Source: Leptodontidium sp. MPI-SDFR-AT-0119
Taxonomy: Eukaryota > Ascomycota > Leotiomycetes > Helotiales > Leptodontidiaceae
DNA: 64,000 nt
Assembly: GCA_020726505.1 (NCBI GenBank)
Contig: JAHLEZ010000029.1
Location: forward strand, 310,001 to 374,000
Reading direction: 5' to 3'
A model generated the notes under the pieces. The model worked only from the letters and a program-made list of their open reading frames with translations, was not told where the DNA came from and ran no database searches. Made by a program: the position numbers and the translations under genes. Below are positions 10,519 to 21,654 of this stretch, in pieces; position 1 is the first letter of the stretch, and each line of letters begins with the position of its first letter.

Positions 10519-13340
10519 CTATCCGTTCACATTAATATCCATATTGAACCAATCCTACGCCAGCAAATTAGTATAAAGTGTTCCCTCATGTCATGAACCC
10601 CTTGAGCCAGAACATCTCCGAACATAAGGCATGAAAAAGTAAAGCTTACCAACCAGTCCAGGGCCGCCTGGTCTTCTATCGGTAAGTTCGGAATGTACAT
10701 ATCCAGTTCCTTCCCAGCGTTATTGATTGCCTCGTTGATCTGGTCATCTGACATGGAGGAAAAGTTGAGGAGTTCAGACATCTCCAACTGTGGAATGTTC
10801 GGCTGGTTTTGGTACGCTTGGATCGGCTGATGAACGGTTTGGGGTACAGGATACGGTGTCTGCGCTTGACATTGGCCGTGTTCCGTTCCTGGGACAGGAA
10901 CCCCGATGACCTCTCGAAGATGCCTGCCGTAGAGTGCGGCAGTGCCGTTCCGATGTGGTGGATTTGAGCCAAGTCTTTCCAGAACATCCGCAGATTCTTC
11001 AATGAGCCTTCGGATGCTAGGTGCTAGGCTCATGTTTCCTGTCGAGCCAGTAGTACTGAGATAGAATGCAAAGCATGCAGCAAACGAAATCATAATTGAA
11101 GTGTTGTTCGGCATAGATTTCAGGCGATTCTCGCCCTGAACGGCCGCACGGAGAACATTCAAAGCTGATGAAAGTCCTGCTGATCGGAAGAAACGTTTGA
11201 CTTCCACTGGTGCGGTGGGGTGATTGATAACACTACTGTAGATCGATAATCGGCCATGGGTTACAAGAATCTCGACATATGGCGGAATTGAATTGTCTGT
11301 ACTGTAAGTCAGATACATTGACTGAATCGAAGGTGGGTCAAGTACCTATCATTCCACCAATGGCAAATACCCATGTCGCATACCAATTGCTGAAGAACCC
11401 ATCAATCATTTCCTGGAGACTGTGGTTGTCAGTCAGGTCGACACGGGTCGGGGGATGTGTTATGTGTTTTACTTACGACTTGGCAATGGAGTTTCCACTA
11501 ATTTGGTTACTGTCACAGGTTTTTTTGACCTCGGAGATCAAGTTTGCCTGGTCAATATGAGTCAAAGTGCGATTACAGAAGCGAAAAACTTACAAGATCT
11601 CTTCGCAAGACTGCCGAGGAAACTATCGATCCATCCCAGATATCTGCGATTGCGGATTTGTGCCAATTGTCACAACGCTCGATAATTGTAGTGAGGGGTA
11701 CAGTGAAGCTCCTGCCTCTTGCTAGACAAACTCCTCGATCAAGAACAAACAGCGCAAGCCAGATTCGTTCACGTCGACGAAGCAGCCTTCTTCCGAGATC
11801 TGATTTTGGGTCAACCTCTGAAAAGCCGTCTAGTTCCAACGCTTTCTTGGCCGTGATGCAGTCAGAGGGTGCTTTGCCTTCATTAATCCCAGCCAGAGAA
11901 TCACTAGGAGATGGGACAATGAGTTTGTTCAATGAGATATCCATAGCAACGGTGAGAGCAGAAGCCATATATGCGCAAGTTCCATCGTCCGACCAGTGTT
12001 CACCAGGTGCCATCCATGGGATGTTGACCATAAATCCCAAAACGATTTCAGGGGAACGATTCCTTTTCACCGTGAGGTTTCGGGCTAGAAGCTTGCTATG
12101 TGCTGAAAGTCGTCTGGAGACAGCAGATGCAGTTGGCATGAACAACGCAGATGCAGCCATGATCGAGGTGAATAGGAACGCCGATTGCTTTCGTACGAAC
12201 TGCGGGGTATGAAGAAGAGGATCAAGTCCCCACCGAGTATGCGCGAGGTTGTCGAAAAAGCTGCAATGTTTAGCATTGGAGATCTACAGGTAGATGAGGA
12301 CGTTCTCACTAAGCGAATAGAATGGCAGCCTCCTCCTCTGTGACAAGTCCCAGTTCTATGGGATCAATATCTGCTCCGACATCCAGACTTGGGCGAAATG
12401 GTCCGAAGAAGTCTCGCAACTGCTGGTCTCCAACAGCGCCTGGGAATCGTGGTGGGCTAAGGTAAGAAGTCTGATTTGTTGGTGCTGAAAGATCCGATGC
12501 CCGCGCGAGCAACTATTAAACACTTTAGTACCGAGGTTCTTCAAGGTTTTGGGATGCAGCATCTCTGATCCTGGGGCACCGATTCATGTGATTCGGATCC
12601 TGTGACACTAGGAACACAAGGGAATAAAGTACTGACCTGCAATGGATTCTCGGCATCGTCCACAGAGAAATTGTCGTCAGGACTTTCTGTCTCTACCACT
12701 GGTCGTCTGAATGCGTTGTTTGGAAGCCCTGGACGAAAGCTTTGCGACCCGTTCGGGGATACCGGGAGGTGTTGAGCACTTTGGCGAGCGCTCTGGTCCG
12801 GGTATACGTGTGACATGCCTCGAGTATAACTCAAAGGCGGGTGCGGATGGCCGGTACTTTGGGCGCCTTCTGGATCCTGCGTCCCAGACTGGTCTGAAGA
12901 TGGACTCAGGTTGAGAACAGGCGAATTCGCTGTTGGTAACAAACCCTGAGCTTCACTTAGAAGTGCTTGAAGATGCTGTGTGTTCCGATCTGCATCTGGG
13001 CCTTGAGTCCTAGATCGCTTGATGGCTTGCTCGATGCGGTAGACGGCCTTTTCAAGCCCGTCTCTTTTACTAGATATCTCGTCAGGAGAAGCCTCATTAT
13101 GGAGAGTGAGGCCACTGAGTACTTCTTGATTCCCTTCTTTCGTCCGACCCGGTAGTCCGGCACGATACATTCCGCTCCTGTCTGGGCACATTTCTTGCAT
13201 CTTATATCCTCAGCAACGTTTCGAAGGCATCGAGTCTTACTCTTCCTGCAATTTAAACAGGCTGCTTGCTTCTGAGACCCAGAGCCATCCTTCTCGGCAG
13301 TGTTTGAACTGCTTGGTGATCTCAACGACCTGTCCTCCAT
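10519..13340 (-). CDS. Zn2Cys6 fungal transcription factor
   Basis: Eight exons with consistent phases: 13340-13123, 13069-12637, 12512-12310, 12260-11594, 11547-11477, 11419-11346, 11296-10650 and 10554-10519; 782 residues ending in TAG. The zinc cluster is near the N-terminus (ACLNCRKSKTRC, then CKKCAQTGAEC), followed by a basic linker (GRKKGIKN) and a predicted coiled coil (LEKAVYRIEQAIK) for dimerisation. The fungal-specific regulatory domain covers roughly 240-650. The last exon is only 12 codons. The first intron falls exactly within the linker codon for Asn, which supports the model. Such proteins bind CGG-type sites and control nearby metabolic genes. Adjacency to the GH30 gene suggests, but does not prove, control of polysaccharide use. 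Confidence 0.9.
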
Positions 13341-14519
13341 TTCGAGGATCCTGAGAAGGACGAGCGATCTACCATCTCGGTGTAGAGGTTACACAAGAGG
13401 GAGGGGGCATGAGATTTCGCGAGATGGCGATGTTGAGGCCAAGCGGTTCTGGCAGTGGTCGCATCTGCGATGGTTGGGAACGGAATGGGATGAAGTGAAG
13501 TGAGGATACTCTGCTTTACAGTCCTCACGTGATGTCGTCTCGCTCTCGGACCTCGGAGAGCTCCCACCGCGATTTAGCATCATCATCTTCGAAGTTCACT
13601 GGCGAAGTTTTCCTTAATTCTAGACCTGTGTGGTAGCCTAGCTAGCACGACCCCGAAAGTTCCTCTCTTCTCTTTAGCATAACCTATATTTAATTTAATC
13701 TAGTATTAGGTACGTTAAAAACTTGCTGAGGGGTGCCCTAGCCCGACCCCGAGCTAGGAGGTACGAAGGTACAAAACGGTGATCACAAGAAAATGCCTCA
13801 GGCATTTTATGCAATGCAGAACAGGAAACACGTGCATTTTTTGAACCAATGAAACGCATTTTTCGAATCAATCAAAACGCATTTGTTTTTAAACCAATCA
13901 AAAGCATTTCTCGAATCAATCAAACGCTAGCGCGAAAAAGGGGCCCAACAGTAAGAATATGGAAACGCATATATTTTTTTGGTGTGTTTGCCTCGCGCCG
14001 CAGCGCTAAGCCCTCTCTTCAGTCGTACCTCCTTGCTTTCGGTAATGTCTATTAGATACACTACACAATCACGCTCTCCTCTTCCCAGCTTCGCTTCTCA
14101 TGTTTGTTCAACTTAATTTTTCGTTTTCGCATGAGCTGTGGATAATGCAAGGTACCCCACCAATGTTCTCTCACCAATTTGAAGACTTCACCAGGCAATT
14201 AAATCATGTCATCCCCGGTCTACGGTGTTGCTTAATATCTTCTGTAATGTATCCAAATCAAAGAGCCTTCGTAGCGAGCAAACGTTGCAGTTGTTTCATG
14301 AACAGAAACATCAGAATTGTATTCAGGGCTGTTCTCGTTAGCTTGCCTCCGAGTGGCACGGTCTTCAAGATGCAACCTACGCAAGTCTTAACCATGCTAG
14401 AGTCTATCCTTTCATTAAAAATCCTAGTCCTTCGGTCCGTAATGATTCTCTTACAATTTTCACAAGTCCCTGTTCATCATCAAAATCTCTATCCTCTTCG
14501 TTAGGTGAAGCCACCTCGA
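13341..14519. other. intergenic region, partly AT-rich
   Basis: Upstream region of the Zn2Cys6 gene. From about 13620 the sequence becomes AT-rich and includes the short tandem repeat listed separately. No coding frame is supported. Frames at 14100-14504 (+) are not convincing. Confidence 0.45.
13826..13930. repeat. short tandem repeat, about 30-bp imperfect units
   Basis: About three to four imperfect copies of a unit containing GCATTTTTCGAATCAATC or variants (AACCAATGAAACGCATTT, AACCAATCAAAAGCATTT). Units alternate between AACCAAT and GAATCAAT. The array sits in an AT-rich block upstream of the transcription factor gene. Function unknown. Confidence 0.6.
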
Positions 14520-14865
14520 CATACCGGGATTTCCCTTCGCAGAAGCCGCACTCTGCATCCTACTCTTCAAAACATCTACAAGTGCGCAAACAATCATCGC
14601 AACCGTTCCAGTAACTAACGATGCTGTGATATAAAGAGGAACTCCCTCTAAAAAATAACATCAGTTTATTCGCAAGCAGTTCGGTTCCGTTAACGATTCT
14701 GGCGAGTTCATGGTCATGGTCGCAGCGGTCTAGATCAGCGTCGTTCAACGCTTCTTGCCTCAGTCTCTCGTATACTAATCGGATTCTGGGTGTGGCTGGG
14801 AGGGTGTTTGGTCGAGTGAATGATGCTCCGATGAGCGCCTTCAGTGATGACGACAGCTTCGACAT
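14520..14865 (-). pseudogene. composite remnant with a mitochondrial-carrier-like piece
   Basis: A frame starting at 14865 (MSKLSSSLKALIGASF) runs 101 codons. It loses register near 14650, where another frame (about 14640-14540) reads ITASLVTGTVAMIVCALVDV followed by LKSRMQSA. That second piece resembles the end of a mitochondrial solute-carrier repeat, whose signature is PxDxxKxR; here the Pro is Leu, a change that one C-to-T transition explains. The N-terminal piece is unrecognised. It looks like two unrelated fragments joined or a decayed gene. The region 14866-15469 shows only a plausible promoter for the next gene. Confidence 0.4.
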
Positions 14866-15469
14866 GGTGGTGGGGTTTGCAGTTGCTCACCAAAATCCAC
14901 GGACAACAGCGCAATTGATTGCTGATATAGCAATAACAGGACGATTGCTGCCTCGTGCTTCTTCGTACTGACCGTATATTGCCGGTCCCCTCTTCCGGTC
15001 TTCACGAGCACGTCGGCGGTAAAAGAGTCCGCTCGCTCCCTTGAAAGAATGCCGAAATGATAAATTGTGGGCCTCGGCCTCGAGAAAAATGGCCGAGACA
15101 TCGAAGGTTCAGCAAGTACCCTGTTGCGCTGACTCTCCAGGGCATTTTAGTGGACGGACTACCCCTCGTTACACCCCTCGTTGGGGAACCTTGCACTGCA
15201 CGGAGACGGAGGCGCACTGTACGAGTAATCACTATCTATCAAGAGTGTGGAGGTGGAGGAGGGGAGGGGAGGCCAGTGCTGGAAGCCAGCCACCTACAAA
15301 AGAAGCCCTGCCCAGCTTTCCCCCAGAAGCTTATTTTCTCTCTTGCACTCTTGGACTTCTCTTCTTTTTCTCCAAGTAAAAAGTACCTGCCTGCCACCTA
15401 TCCAGCCGTACCTTTTACAATACTGCTGGTTGAATCTTGCCCGCTGCCCGCCCGCCCGCCTTTGAAGAG

Positions 15470-17377
15470 ATGGCAACTCATAATCAAGATCTGCAACCAA
15501 AAGAGGACGAGAAAGACCCGATGGCATACCAAGATGAGAATATCGATGTGGCTAAGCAGCCCGCTGAAAGCGCACCAATATCCGTGGACTCTGCTATGAC
15601 CAGAAGGGTTTTGTTGAAGCTGGATGTCAGGTATGGAGGGACTCGCTTGCTTGTCCCGCCGCCACCGCCGCCGCCGTGGCATATCATATCCTCCTCGCTA
15701 ACACTGCCAGAATCCTCCCAGTTCTCGCCGCTCTTTTCCTCTGCTCATTCCTCGATCGTACGAATGTCGGAAATGCCAAAATCTACAAGCTTGAAGCCGA
15801 TCTCGGGATGACTGATCATCAGTACGATACTGGCCTCGCAGTTTTCTATGCTACATACATTGCCAGGTACTGTACACGCCCCGCTATGATCTTGATCGCC
15901 TCGGCCTTTGTCAACCCCAGCGCCAGCCAGTGACTGACAGCTTTCAGTGAAATACCAAGCAATCTCGTCCTGAAGAAACTCTCCCCTAGGATATGGTTGC
16001 CGGCCCTGACGATGATGTGGGGTATCGTGACGATGTGCCTTGGATTTGTGAAGAACTATCATCAGTTCGTAGCCGTCAGGGCCATACTGGGTATCTGCGA
16101 AGGTGGACTCTTACCCGGAATGGTAAGTCGACAGCCCTGCATGGAATAGAAGATAATCTGATCATGTCAGGTCTTGTATCTTTCAGGGATGTATACAAGA
16201 GGCGAGATGGCATTGAGGTTAGGTCTTTTCTACACTGCAGCGTCCCTGAGTGGTGCTTTCGGAGGTAAGTCCACTGTTCGACTGAGTACTTGTGTGGATT
16301 TATTTAACAATATGAACAGGATTGCTCGCCCGCGGACTTTCAACTATTGGCAAGCAGGGAGGACTACAGAAATGGAGCTGGATTTTCATCATAGAAGGAC
16401 TCATAGTAAGTTTATTGTTGATTTATGCTTGCGGAGCTGACAAGAGTAGACTGTGGCCGTCGGTTTTATGTCATACTTTCTCCTCCCAAACAACGTCGAG
16501 ACGGCTTCATTCCTGAAAGCGGATGAACGAGTCTTTGCCAGTGCTCGATTACACCAAGATGGGCCATCTCGGCTTACACAAGATGGAAGGTTTGTCTATC
16601 TATCCTCTCCTCCCCGCCTCCTCACTGACCCGAGCAGCGAACGTCAACATGAAGCGTTTCAGTGGTCCGAGGTTGTGAGAGGCGTTTGCAACATCTCAAC
16701 CTGGCTCAGTGCCCTTGCCTACTTTGGCATTCTCGCCGGTCTCTATTCCTTCGGCCTCTTCCTCCCAACCATCATTGTCGAACTTGGATACACAAACAAC
16801 GAAGCTCAGCTCTGGTCTGTAATCCCGTACGCTGTTGCATCTGTCGTTACAGTTGCTATTGCTTTTCTTTCTGATCGCCTGAAACTTCGTGGGACGATCA
16901 TGCTCTTCGTGCTCATCCCCGCTATCATTGGGTATGCTGTCATCGCAAACATCGGCGTTTCTCATCCCAAAGTGAAGTACGGAATGACTTTTATGATGGC
17001 TACAGGAATGTATGCCAGTGTGCCCTGCGTACTTGTTTGGAATTCCAACAACAGTGCCGGCCATTATAAGCGTGCTACCACGACTGCGTTGCAACTAATG
17101 ATTGCAAACAGTGGTGGATTTGTGGCAACATTCATCTATCCGAGTAAGGACAAGCCTCAGTTCCACAAAGGCCACACCGTGGTTCTCAGTCTGTTGGTAT
17201 TTGCATGGTTTATGTAAGTGCTGTCGATTCTTGGTGGGAAGTCTAGCTGACCTGAGAAGGGTTTTCTTCAATGTGATGTATTGTCGCAAAGTCAACCGAG
17301 ACAAAAGAGCAGGGAAGTACGATCAGTACGTTGGGTATGGGGATGACAGAGATCCAGACTTCTTCATGGTTCTGTGA
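15470..17377 (+). CDS. MFS permease, ACS (allantoate permease-like) family
   Basis: Eight exons: 15470-15630, 15711-15866, 15948-16122, 16171-16264, 16320-16405, 16450-16589, 16638-17213 and 17260-17377; 501 residues with all phases agreeing. The N-terminal tail is hydrophilic. TM1 carries ILPVLAALFLCSFLDRTNVG, the ACS signature. The TM4 region has GICEGGLLPGMVLYLSGMY. About 12 hydrophobic segments are present and the C-terminus is charged. It is probably a plasma-membrane importer of organic anions or a related nitrogen or vitamin substrate. It differs clearly from the ACS permease at 3.8-5.5 kb, so this is not a tandem copy. Frame intact. Confidence 0.9.
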
Positions 17378-17956
17378 AGAGGAACTTCGCGAGATGTTTG
17401 GATCGTTGATTCATTACCGTGGCGGGCCGATGGCACCCCAGAACTGGACCAAGGAGAGGACGAACTGTCCAGGTCAAAGGCATGGATCGAACATACTAGC
17501 AATTCTAGACCCTTCAACTAGGGCGTCGAACAGAGTTACGAAAGCAGTGTTCCTTGAGTTCTTCGCACGCATCCCACTCTTGTGACGAATTCGACCACGT
17601 GGAAGTCATCCCGAAGCTGGGACTAGCCTCGCCACCTCATAAAGGCAGAGGACCTCTTTTCTCTAGGCAAAAAACAATCAAGGGCCCTTCCACCTTATCT
17701 TATAATGTGTCATCCCCCAATTGTGAATTTGGTTATTGCCACGAGTAGACATATCGTGACATAAAGGGCGGCAGGACAATGACTCATCAGATCCATCCAT
17801 CCTTCATGATCTAAGTCCGTTCGAAAATTTCTACACTTTGAATCAACAATCCTTAGCTCACATTTGCCTTGCCACTTTCCGTCCAAGGATTTGAAAACAG
17901 CGATAAAGGTACGGCCTCTCGATCGGCACATCGTTCTATCGACTCACTTGTAACAG
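17378..17956. other. intergenic spacer
   Basis: About 580 bp holding the 3' end of the permease transcript and the promoter of the GNAT gene. No supported feature. Confidence 0.5.
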
Positions 17957-18466
17957 ATGACCTCCGCAACCATCTACCAAGTCTGGAAAAGGGACGAGTA
18001 CATCATCAGCATGGACCCATCTCTCATCCCAATACCCAAAATCAATGACGCATTCTCATCCGAGCACATATATTGGGCCAAACCTCTACCCGAAGATGTC
18101 ATGCGGGAAACCCTGCAGAATTCCCTCTGCTTCGGCCTGTACAAAGTTGAAGCCGACACGGCACCCCCATCATTTGTGGGCATAGCTCGGCTCGTCACAG
18201 ACAAGACCACCTTCGCTTATCTGACGGACGTATACATCGATCCGAAATTCCAAGGACATGGACTGGGTACGTGGCTAGTGAGCTGCGTGCAGGAAGTTAT
18301 TGAGGCAATGCCACACTTGAGAAGGAGCATATTGTTCACGGGGGATTGGAAGCGATCTGTCCCTTTTTATGAAAAGATCATGGATATGGAAGTTGTTGAA
18401 ACGAAGGTTGGAGAAGGCGTGGCTTTTATGGAGAGGAAGGGTCCTGGCCATCCATATTTTCGATGA
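17957..18466 (+). CDS. GNAT-family N-acetyltransferase
   Basis: Single exon, 169 residues, the usual length for a one-domain GNAT. Motif A is clear: VYIDPKFQGHGLGTWL around residues 94-109, with the Q-x-x-G-x-G acetyl-CoA pyrophosphate loop. The later FYEKIMDMEVVE matches motif B, the terminal strand with the Tyr often used as general acid. It transfers an acetyl group from acetyl-CoA to an amine; the acceptor is unknown. No signal peptide. The first ATG in frame was taken. Confidence 0.85.
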   Translation: MTSATIYQVWKRDEYIISMDPSLIPIPKINDAFSSEHIYWAKPLPEDVMRETLQNSLCFGLYKVEADTAPPSFVGIARLVTDKTTFAYLTDVYIDPKFQGHGLGTWLVSCVQEVIEAMPHLRRSILFTGDWKRSVPFYEKIMDMEVVETKVGEGVAFMERKGPGHPYFR

Positions 18467-18689
18467 GCTGTGTGATGATACAAACAGAAGGTCTAAGGGT
18501 TAGAGGGATGCAAAGGAATATAGCGTTGTACACTCTTCATAAATACAATTCACGGCTGACTGGAGAAAAATACGCTGTGAGGACTCTCTTCCGCCGAACG
18601 CTGAATGATCGTTCGTCTTCAAGCGTCAAACGAAAGTGTATTCCTCGAGTAGATTCTCATCTTCTGGCCATTCCTCGCCTTGCATCACC

Positions 18690-18850
18690 CTATAGATGTA
18701 TGCCGAGCTGAGAAAGCGCTAATAATGGCCTGTTCTTCGAGAAAGGACTGGCATTTCTCCTCCTTGCAAAAGCAGAACATCCCCGGCTTCAGGCGAATAT
18801 CTGGTAAACCTAATTCGCCCTCTTGTAATGAGAACAGAGGCGGTATATAC
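18690..18850. repeat. dispersed repeat fragment, copy A
   Basis: Roughly 150 bp starting TATGCCGAGCTGA align by eye with 43930-44080 (TATGCCGAGCTGATAAAGCG), with many transitions between copies. Neither has a long frame. It is probably an old transposon fragment damaged by RIP, of unknown family. Confidence 0.6.
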
Positions 18851-18908
18851 CAAGCAGGGCCATTGGTGGCACTTTTGAAATCGGAGCATGACAAAGTGGT
18901 ACAGCTAA

Positions 18909-21340
18909 TCAAGCAGGTTGGCTGAAGGAGTCCACCCATCTTCTGATGAAGGCCTTTTCAACGGAATTCAACGGTTCCGTTTCCTGAGCAGCGTCACCCC
19001 TTGCAACGCCATATATCTCTCCCCCCAGAACCGCATGGCGGAGCAGGTTTCCAACTTGGGGTTTCTCATAAACGCCACGCTCAAGTAGTATAAAGAGACA
19101 GAATCCAGGGCATTCTTGGGGCCAGGCGCTCGACTTCTTTGTTATTATTGCTCCCCCCCTACCGACGTTGTCAGGAATGGTCCCAAGTTCAGCAGGGTTA
19201 CCAAGCTCGTGTTTTGTGCGAAGTACCCAAAGAAGCTTGCCACACTGATAGTGGTAGGACTGCACTCCATCCTTGATGGACGATACAGAGTCGAATAAAG
19301 TGACAGGTATTAGCAATTACTTGTTCTGGTATTCCATCTCGGTGTGGTTGGCGCCATTGCAGCTGTGTTCTGCGCCCGCTGTCGTCATAGCAGGGTAATA
19401 GGATGAGGTTGGTGTTATCTAGCGCGTATACCACAGATTCTCTTCCAAACAGCTGTTGGAGTTGCTGAAACGTTTTGATAAATTCGAAGTCTTGGGTTGG
19501 TGGCAGACTTTCTTCATCGAAGAATGATTCGATATCAGTGTCACAGAATATGTTAAGAACGCTCGCGGCCTGTGGTGACCAGACTACGCAGTATATCTCC
19601 CGTTTCAGTCGCCAATCTTCCCGTTGAAAGAATGTACGAAACAAAAAGAAAGCCTCAACTGCCTGATCTTGGTGACTTGTTGTATTTCGCTCATATGACG
19701 CCTGCGTGTTTGTTCCCGTCCAAAACTTCTCTATTTTGTGTATTTGGCCTCTGTTCAATCGTAGAGTACAGTGTTTTTGTTTTACAGCCTTTAGAGCGTG
19801 CAGCAGCATCATTCTTGACTCCTCGTCATATCGCAAAGAGTCGATGAGATCGTGAAAGCTTTTAAGGTCATCGGGAATCTCAAGAACGCGGAACGAGAAT
19901 AAAACAAAATCGGAATGCCGAACAACGGCATGGAAAGGCCGTAGTGAGGATACATTCAAAGGATCTGACCACTGGTGGCCATCATCCGCTACCTCCGGTG
20001 CGGGTGTCTCATCTTCCAGCATTGTATCCAAAACGGGCCGAGAGGCAGATCGGACGCTCAGTACAGATAGTACTGATTGCGAGCGAGAGAAAGGATTCGT
20101 TGAAGTCGGAGATAGCTCGCGACGAGACGCGACGCGTCCACTTAGGCACCTTCGAATTTGAGGCCTATAAACGTCGCGGGCCCATGTCCAAATGAAATCA
20201 ACAATCTGGAATACTTGCAATGCACCGTCTTGTGACTCCAGATTACCATGCCAAAGTTGAAAAACTTTCTGTGAGGTCTTTGTCAAAATCATTTCCTGTA
20301 GGTGCCTCTGGGGAGAAATCTTACCACCGATTTGTTTTTGTCGAGAATTGCGGAATAGAGTCGCCATTCTTCTCCCTGAAAGGCGAAAAACCACGCCAAT
20401 GGATCAAGTTCAATTCCACTGGCGGTCTTTAGCTCATCTTGGATCTTTAAAAATCGACGTATAGGGAATGCAGTTTGCGCTTCCACAGATCTGAACCCAG
20501 GCGCGGCATTCTCCCGCTTCGCTTCGAGGACGAGGAACGGGTAAATGAGCTGAAAGTTCCTGACAGGGGAATGCGAAAGTTCGACAAAGAAGGACTCAGT
20601 GTACCTCCGATATCGATCGTTCATGCTTAGTCCGATAATTCTGTCAGGTTTCATGGGAATCCTGGAATTTTCGAGGCCGTCTTGAGGATCATGAGACACA
20701 ACTCCACTGGACACTGCGCTGAAAATCTTGGTCTGGTTTTCTTCGTCGCTGGGGGATTGTTAGCTTTTCACATCTAGTTCTACAGCGATGCGATATTTAC
20801 CTATCCTCATGTTCGTTTCGACGGGAAGTATTACCATCATCGCAGTTGCACTGGCATCGACGCTGTCGTTTCGTATTCAAAATTACCCTGTCATCCTCGT
20901 TTCGGGGTTGAGCAGCGTATTCTGAATGCCAGTTTTCATTTCTACAACAGACACTGAAAGCAAATAAGCCTAGAACAACTTTCGAGCATACTCGACAAGA
21001 CTGACCACACTATTTCCTGGTCAAACCGCCCCATGACAAGCGGCTCGATCAAACTTCTCCAAGTATCCTCATTGATGCCGAAGTCCTTTCTTAGACTGGT
21101 AGCTCTGGTGCGAAGGTCCCTCACCCGGGCTATCTGCTTTCTGATAGTCTTTTGGTCTATATCAGTTCTTGTTATATAATCGTCGTATCGATTGGGCCAG
21201 ATATCCCGTACGATCTAGAAAAGGCCGCTGTACTGGGCAGGCCAATGCCTCGGCGGAGCAGGACCTTCAAAACTGATGCCATGACCGTCAACGGCCTCTT
21301 TCAATTGTTCTTTCGAGAGTTTAGGTTTCTTCGGAGGCAT
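18909..21340 (-). pseudogene. PD-(D/E)XK nuclease-like fungal protein with one premature TAG
   Basis: Five exons can be placed: 21340-21006, 20953-20801, 20748-20325, 20268-19321 and 19271-18909. All have GT/AG sites, introns of 49-56 bp and matching phases, giving 741 codons including the stop. Codon 42 (21217-21215) is TAG; the rest is open. The third exon has KPDRIIGL followed about 30 residues later by FLVLEAKRE, the Asp then Glu-x-Lys spacing of PD-(D/E)XK nucleases. The next exon has FQLWHG and SQDGALQVF. Exon 2 is Cys-rich (CVCCRNENW, CQCNCDD). The conserved splice structure shows a real gene. One CAG-to-TAG change, a RIP-type transition, would explain the stop. It may be a recent pseudogene, or translation may start elsewhere. 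Confidence 0.7.
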
Positions 21341-21654
21341 AGCAATTTTGTTGCTGACTTTTGATCGAGAAAGAATGGTTTGATGGAGAGACAGCGCGAC
21401 AGTTCCTGAGATGGGTCTTCTGCAGGCCGGATAAGTGGGCAGAGGCTGTTTGTTTTATTGGCGCGGGCTGCGCCTTGTGTGGCACGGAAATCATGCCCGA
21501 AAGGCTTGGAGTTGGATTCTGGTAGGGGTGGCTGGACGGTGGTATGCCGGGCGGATTGAACATCCCGTTCCGGCAGCCTCACTGCATAAACTGGGAGCTG
21601 CATTATTTTCATCTGAGCTATTGACTAATCGATTTTACTCCAGATTCGCTCTCG

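Noticed and set aside
12711..13155. Plus-strand frames inside the Zn2Cys6 gene
   Set aside because: Antisense to well-supported exons with no own evidence.
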